From assembly GCA_031255695.1 (NCBI GenBank), contig JAIRSA010000177.1:1-9521 (forward strand): a stretch of 9,521 bases of DNA. Direction: 5' to 3'. Shown piece after piece: positions 6,460 through 9,521 of this stretch. Under the pieces are notes generated by a model. The model was not told where the DNA came from and searched no databases. It was given only the letters and a program-made list of their open reading frames with translations. The DNA is from Eubacteriales Family XIII. Incertae Sedis bacterium (GTDB taxonomy: Bacteria > Bacillota > Clostridia > Peptostreptococcales > Anaerovoracaceae). Made by a program: the position numbers and the translations under genes. Within the stretch, counting starts at the first letter, position 1. Each line of letters starts with the position of its first letter.

Positions 6460-7779
6460 ATGGACATGTACGGCATTATACAGAAAAAACGCGACGGCGG
6501 CACATTGTCGGACGGGGAGATCAGATATTTCGTTGACGCATACACGGCAGGCGCCATACCCGACTACCAGGCGGCGGCCCTGCTCATGGCCATGTTTTTC
6601 AACGAACTGTCGCGGGGGGAGATCTTCGCCCTGACACAGGCCATGCGCGATTCGGGGGACCGGATCGACCTTTCGTCAATAAAGGGCATAAAGGTCGACA
6701 AGCACAGCACAGGGGGCGTGGGCGACAAGACCACGTTCATCGCCGCGCCGCTCGCGGCAGCCTGCGGCGTGCCGGTGGCGAAGATGTCAGGGCGCGGGCT
6801 GGGCTTCACGGGCGGGACCATCGACAAAATGGAGTCCATACCGGGCATGCGGACAGGGCTTGGGACGGACGAGTTCGTCAGGCTCGTGAAAACCGGATCC
6901 ATTGCTGTGACCGGCCAGACCGGACGCGTGGCGCCAGCCGACAAGAAAATCTACGCGCTTCGCGACGTGACCGCCACGGTGGATATCCTCGGCCTCATAG
7001 CGTCAAGCGTGATGAGCAAAAAGCTGTCGTCGGGGAGCGACGCGCTCGTGCTGGATGTCAAATGCGGCAGCGGCGCTTTCATGGAGACAGTGGCAGACGC
7101 GGAGAAGCTTGGGCGCATGATGGCCGATATAGGGGAAGCCGCAGGCATGGAGACCGTGGCGCTGGTCACCGACATGCAGCAGCCGCTTGGGCATGCGGTC
7201 GGGAACAGCATCGAGGTGATCGAGGCCATAGAGACGCTGAAGGGCAGGGGGCCAGAGGACATAACCGAGCTGTCGCTTGAGCTATGCGCATACATGCTGC
7301 TTCTCGGCGGGAAGGCATCTTCGCGGGATGAGGGCCTGGACAAGGCTGCCAGCGCCCTCAAAAGCGGCGCCGGGCTTGCGAAATTCCGCAGCTTCGTGGC
7401 AGGGCAGGGCGGCGATCCGAGGGCCATAGACGATTACGGGCTGTTCCCGCAGGCAGCGTTTGCCGAGGAGATCAAGGCCGCCGCCGGCGGCTACGTCACC
7501 GGCCTGGCCGCACGCGGGATCGGCAATGCCTCCAGAGAGGCTGGCGCCGGCAGGGCAGCCAAGGACGACATCATCGATCTTGCGGCGGGCGTGCAGCTCA
7601 GGAAAAAGATCGGCGATCCCGTAGAGCCAGGCGCGGCGCTGGCTGTGGTTTACGGCAATGACGAAATGAAAGTGAAGGGCGCTGCGGCCGCCGTAGGCCG
7701 CGCATTCTCCATTGGGCCTGAAAAACCGCAGGCGCGCAGGCTGGTCCATGCAGCGATCTGCGGGAAAGGGCGGCCATAG
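6460..7779 (+). CDS. pdp: Pyrimidine-nucleoside phosphorylase
   Basis: This enzyme phosphorolyses uridine, deoxyuridine and thymidine to the free base and (deoxy)ribose-1-phosphate, which is the substrate of the adjacent DeoB. The 439-residue length fits the family. Residues 1-60 are the helical alpha domain (MYGIIQKKRDGGTLSDGEI). The phosphate-binding KVDKHSTGGVGD is at 78-89, followed by SGRGLGFTGGTIDKMES at 110-126. Active-site residues known from E. coli thymidine phosphorylase (H85, R171, S186, K190, from memory) correspond at a constant -3 offset to His82, Arg168, Ser183 and Lys187. The ATG at 6460 is chosen because GGAAAGGGG lies five bases upstream and the family N-terminus begins here. 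The longer open frame back to 6208 overlaps deoB. I call it pdp rather than deoA from the Gram-positive context; sequence alone does not settle its uridine/thymidine preference. Confidence 0.93.
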   Translation: MDMYGIIQKKRDGGTLSDGEIRYFVDAYTAGAIPDYQAAALLMAMFFNELSRGEIFALTQAMRDSGDRIDLSSIKGIKVDKHSTGGVGDKTTFIAAPLAAACGVPVAKMSGRGLGFTGGTIDKMESIPGMRTGLGTDEFVRLVKTGSIAVTGQTGRVAPADKKIYALRDVTATVDILGLIASSVMSKKLSSGSDALVLDVKCGSGAFMETVADAEKLGRMMADIGEAAGMETVALVTDMQQPLGHAVGNSIEVIEAIETLKGRGPEDITELSLELCAYMLLLGGKASSRDEGLDKAASALKSGAGLAKFRSFVAGQGGDPRAIDDYGLFPQAAFAEEIKAAAGGYVTGLAARGIGNASREAGAGRAAKDDIIDLAAGVQLRKKIGDPVEPGAALAVVYGNDEMKVKGAAAAVGRAFSIGPEKPQARRLVHAAICGKGRP

Positions 7780-7780
7780 A

Positions 7781-7836
7781 AGAATAGCCATATAAGAGCA
7801 GCTATATAAGAGTAGCCATGGAAGAGCAGCTACAAA
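7781..7836 (+). repeat. Four tandem copies of a 14-bp repeat
   Basis: Directly after the pdp stop lie four consecutive 14-base units: AGAATAGCCATATA (7781), AGAGCAGCTATATA (7795), AGAGTAGCCATGGA (7809) and AGAGCAGCTACAAA (7823). Units 1 and 3, and units 2 and 4, are the most alike, so it can also be read as a 28-base unit duplicated once. The tract is AT-richer than its surroundings. The twice-occurring TATAAG (7791, 7805) resembles a -10 element, but no matching -35 is seen. Confidence 0.75.
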
Positions 7837-7851
7837 GGGGCGACCCGCCCC
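7837..7851 (+). other. Small perfect hairpin in the pdp-SLH spacer
   Basis: GGGGCG, ACC and CGCCCC form a perfect 6-bp GC stem with a 3-base loop, about 57 bases after the pdp stop and directly after the 14-bp repeats. No T-run follows (AAGCCAGTTATAG), so it does not meet the usual intrinsic-terminator pattern. It may pause transcription or stabilise the 3' end of the pdp transcript. The rest of the spacer to 7966 holds two short palindromes, GCGATCGC (7866-7873) and GTGCCGGCAC (7889-7898), and no clear promoter. Confidence 0.4.
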
Positions 7852-7966
7852 AAGCCAGTTATAGCGCGATCGCCGTTCCATTAGCTGCGTGCCGGCACAA
7901 GATGCACGTACAGCAAAACGCGCGTAGTGCGTGCGGATGGCGTGGATGATAAAAGAGGGAAATACT

Positions 7967-9034
7967 ATGAACGACAGAAAAAATGGCTGGAAGAAGTGCT
8001 GTATAATAGCCATCTCCATGGTCCTGGCGGGTGTTGCGCCTGCGGTCCTGCCGCTTCTGCCGGCATCGGCCCATGTGGCAATAGCGCCTTACAGTGTCGC
8101 CTACGCGCAGGCGGCGGTGCCAAGCAGCGTCAATACAGCGGCCGTAGGCACGGGCGCCTCGCGCATGACAAGGGGCGCCTTCGTCTCGAAGGCGGTGAAC
8201 GCACTCTTCAGGACGGAGGAGTACGGTTTTGTCCTGCATGAAGTCTACTGCCAGCATCCGCGCGGCAACGGCGGCTACGTGCACATGGTCCCTGACGACG
8301 GGTTTATAACGGACGGCTTCCCGGCATTGTGCCTGGCCTTGCCGAGCATCAGCGCCAGCGGTTTTTCCGATGACAATACAGACATCATGGACCTGTCCGT
8401 GTGCGCCACTATTGCCAAGGAACTGGAGATCATCGACGGATATGGCGATGGCACATACCGCCCCGACAGCCCGATAACGGTCAATGAGGCCCTGAAGATA
8501 CTCGTATGCACATTCTACCCCAATGCCTACACAGCCCACCAATACCCCGAAGCCTATATTGCCGCAGCCCGGCGCATGGGCATCCTGGACGGCTTCAGCT
8601 ATAGCGACGGCAATGCCATACTTAGCGCAAAGGATGCGCTGAAGCTTCTGGGGAACTGCAAAGGGGGCACGGCCGGGCTGAATGTGAGGGTGATGCGGGA
8701 TACGCCGCAGGCATGCGCGGAAGCCTATGCCGAGGCGGAAAAGACACGCAACGGGCTGCTTCAGTGCGCATTGCTGGGCGAGAGCGCCGCATATGACAGC
8801 GCATATGAATCCGTGATACTGGGGCATAATTGGGTTACAGGCGCGTCCAGCCCTTGGATAGAAAGCTATGACATCGAAGATTTGGGCGGGCTCAAATACA
8901 GGCTGTCCTTTCATATGGCCGACAGCACAGGCGCATTGCCGGCGCATGATAGATCCGTTGAGATGGAGCTGTTCGAGTCCGGCGGGTTCTACCACATAAA
9001 AGAGATAAGCCCCGCGCCATATAGCAGGGCCTAA
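7967..9034 (+). CDS. Secreted S-layer-homology (SLH) domain protein
   Basis: This is a 355-residue exported protein. A basic N-terminus (NDRKNGWKK) and a hydrophobic helix (residues 11-33) form a signal peptide, with possible cleavage after ASA (35) or AYAQA (49). One clear SLH repeat lies at about 133-183: the core KELEIIDGYGDGTYRPD is followed by the helix ITVNEALKILV. A second weaker one is at 193-229 (AARRMGILDGFSYSDGN... AKDALKLL), and only a helix remnant (MTRGAFVSKAVNALF, 67-81) is left of a first. SLH domains bind secondary cell-wall polymers, so the protein probably sits on the cell surface. Residues ~245-350 form an extra domain with NGLLQCALLGE, NWVTGASSPWIESY and a beta-rich end, similar to a fold I recall from clostridial lipoproteins but cannot name. 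The ATG at 7967 has AGAGGG seven bases upstream; the GTG at 7931 in the same frame lacks such a site. Confidence 0.85.
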   Translation: MNDRKNGWKKCCIIAISMVLAGVAPAVLPLLPASAHVAIAPYSVAYAQAAVPSSVNTAAVGTGASRMTRGAFVSKAVNALFRTEEYGFVLHEVYCQHPRGNGGYVHMVPDDGFITDGFPALCLALPSISASGFSDDNTDIMDLSVCATIAKELEIIDGYGDGTYRPDSPITVNEALKILVCTFYPNAYTAHQYPEAYIAAARRMGILDGFSYSDGNAILSAKDALKLLGNCKGGTAGLNVRVMRDTPQACAEAYAEAEKTRNGLLQCALLGESAAYDSAYESVILGHNWVTGASSPWIESYDIEDLGGLKYRLSFHMADSTGALPAHDRSVEMELFESGGFYHIKEISPAPYSRA

Positions 9035-9063
9035 CAGACTGTGCCAATAACTGCAAAGCTGGG

Positions 9064-9199
9064 CAGCAGCGTCTGCCAGCGCCATCCCAGCAGCGTCGGC
9101 CAGCGCCATTCCAACCGCGCCAACCGTGCAATCCCAACAGCGGCGGCCGCCGCACCAGTCTAACAGGGCCAGCCCAGCAGCGTCAGCCGGCGCTGCCAT
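9064..9199 (+). repeat. 24-bp tandem repeat plus a distal copy in the SLH-recN intergenic region
   Basis: The 172-base gap between the convergent SLH and recN genes is repetitive. Bases 9064-9087 and 9088-9111 are adjacent 24-base copies matching at 22 of 24 positions (CAGCAGCGTCTGCCAGCGCC versus CAGCAGCGTCGGCCAGCGCC at their left ends). A third, partial copy starts at 9175 and matches at 17 of 20 positions. Between them are more degenerate Cys/Ala-codon-like stretches. No gene is supported here. Confidence 0.7.
9140..9153. other. 14-bp perfect palindrome in the convergent intergenic region
   Basis: GCGGCGGCCGCCGC is a perfect 14-base palindrome lying between the two convergent stop codons. 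It could form a cruciform or a loopless hairpin in RNA, but no T-run follows on either strand, so it is not a classic terminator. A second candidate stem, GCAGCG and CGCTGC around an 8-base loop (9177-9196), lies about 10 bases beyond the recN stop on the - strand and also lacks a U-tract. One of these may help end the two facing transcripts (inference). Confidence 0.35.
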
Positions 9200-9206
9200 G
9201 AGGCTG

Positions 9207-9521
9207 CTATCGCTTTGAGGCCTCTATAAGTTCGCGGGCGCTTTTCAGTGTGGTCTCTGTGATATTCGCGCCGCCCAGCAGCCGCGCGATCTCATGCACA
9301 CGCTCCGATTCTTCTAATGGCAAGATTACCGTAAATGTTTTCTCGTCATCCGAACGCTTCTGTATCATAAAATGGCTGTCGCCAAAGGCAGCGATCTGGG
9401 GCAGGTGGGTTATGCATATGATCTGGCGGCTGCCCGCCATCCCGGCCAGCTTCTGCCCGACTATGCTCGCCGTGATCCCACTGATCCCGCTGTCTATCTC
9501 GTCAAATATCATCGTGGGGAT
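9207..9521 (-). CDS. recN: DNA repair protein RecN, C-terminal part (5' end outside window)
   Basis: The last 104 residues of RecN are visible. RecN is an SMC-like ATPase that acts early in double-strand break repair, tethering DNA ends. The visible part is the C-terminal half of the ATPase head: the Walker B and D-loop IPTMIFDEIDSGISG at the left of the fragment, the H-loop region IICITHLPQIAAFGDSHF, and the conserved ending VHEIARLLGG...TLKSARELIE. The stop is TAG at 9209-9207. The ATG at 9512 is internal (the Met before Walker B), and the frame runs open off the window, so Walker A, the coiled coil and the start codon are missing here. It is convergent with the SLH gene. In many Clostridia recN lies near argR, spoIVB and spo0A, which would be expected to the right of this window (inference). 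Confidence 0.95.
   Translation of the reverse strand: MPTMIFDEIDSGISGITASIVGQKLAGMAGSRQIICITHLPQIAAFGDSHFMIQKRSDDEKTFTVILPLEESERVHEIARLLGGANITETTLKSARELIEASKR

Noticed and set aside
6811..6831. Loss of an active-site His in pdp (GFTGGT instead of GHTGGT)
   Set aside because: The catalytic His corresponds to His82 in DKHSTGG, which is intact; the Phe is a likely natural variant in the glycine loop.
7781..7836. CRISPR-like array
   Set aside because: Units are 14 bases, contiguous and without spacers; no cas genes are present.
7837..7851. Factor-independent terminator after pdp
   Set aside because: The stem is perfect but short and no T-run follows, so it is listed only as a hairpin.
7931..7966. 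GTG start at 7931 for the SLH protein
   Set aside because: ATG at 7967 has a well-placed AGAGGG and gives a standard signal peptide directly at the N-terminus.
7859..9199. 446-codon - strand open frame opposite the SLH gene
   Set aside because: It mirrors the codon structure of a well-supported SLH gene, its protein is Cys/Ala/Arg/His-rich with no recognisable domain, and part of it is translated 24-bp repeat (MALADAA).

Overview
The window looks like chromosomal DNA from a GC-rich member of the Clostridia or a related Gram-positive anaerobe. The signs are an LtaS-type polyglycerolphosphate synthase, an S-layer-homology (SLH) protein, Firmicutes-type nucleoside salvage enzymes (DeoB and a pyrimidine-nucleoside phosphorylase), AGG-rich ribosome binding sites, two TTG starts, and frequent ATA (Ile) and AGG (Arg) codons despite high GC. 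I cannot name the genus.

Layout. Seven genes lie on the + strand and one partial gene lies on the - strand at the right edge. Region 1 (28-4997) is a tightly packed run: a small single-pass membrane protein, a secreted or membrane-anchored GH26-family glycosidase with an unassigned N-terminal domain, a polytopic LTA-synthase-family enzyme with an unusual Gly-rich hexad-repeat loop, and a calcineurin-like metallophosphoesterase. The gaps are +2, -26 and -4 bases, so this is almost certainly one transcript, and it probably continues upstream of the window. Region 2 (5130-7779) holds deoB and pdp, two steps of (deoxy)nucleoside catabolism and salvage. Region 3 (7967-9034) is a secreted SLH-domain protein with an extra C-terminal domain. 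Region 4 (9207 to the edge, - strand) is the C-terminus of RecN, convergent with region 3.

How the genes fit together. The first three genes are a cell-envelope module: a beta-mannan-type glycosidase next to a phosphoglycerol polymerase suggests synthesis, trimming or decoration of a cell-surface polysaccharide (inference). DeoB and Pdp link pyrimidine nucleosides to pentose-5-phosphates: Pdp yields (deoxy)ribose-1-phosphate and DeoB isomerises it.

The most unusual DNA-level feature is that every spacer longer than about 100 bases (metallophosphoesterase-deoB, deoB-pdp, pdp-SLH, SLH-recN), and the loop of the LTA synthase, contains degenerate short tandem repeats. Their periods differ (30, 30, 14, 24 and 18 bases). 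This looks like repeated local slippage or duplication in non-conserved sequence rather than one dispersed repeat family. I saw no rRNA, tRNA, CRISPR array, transposase or convincing factor-independent terminator. No spacer exceeds 190 bases.
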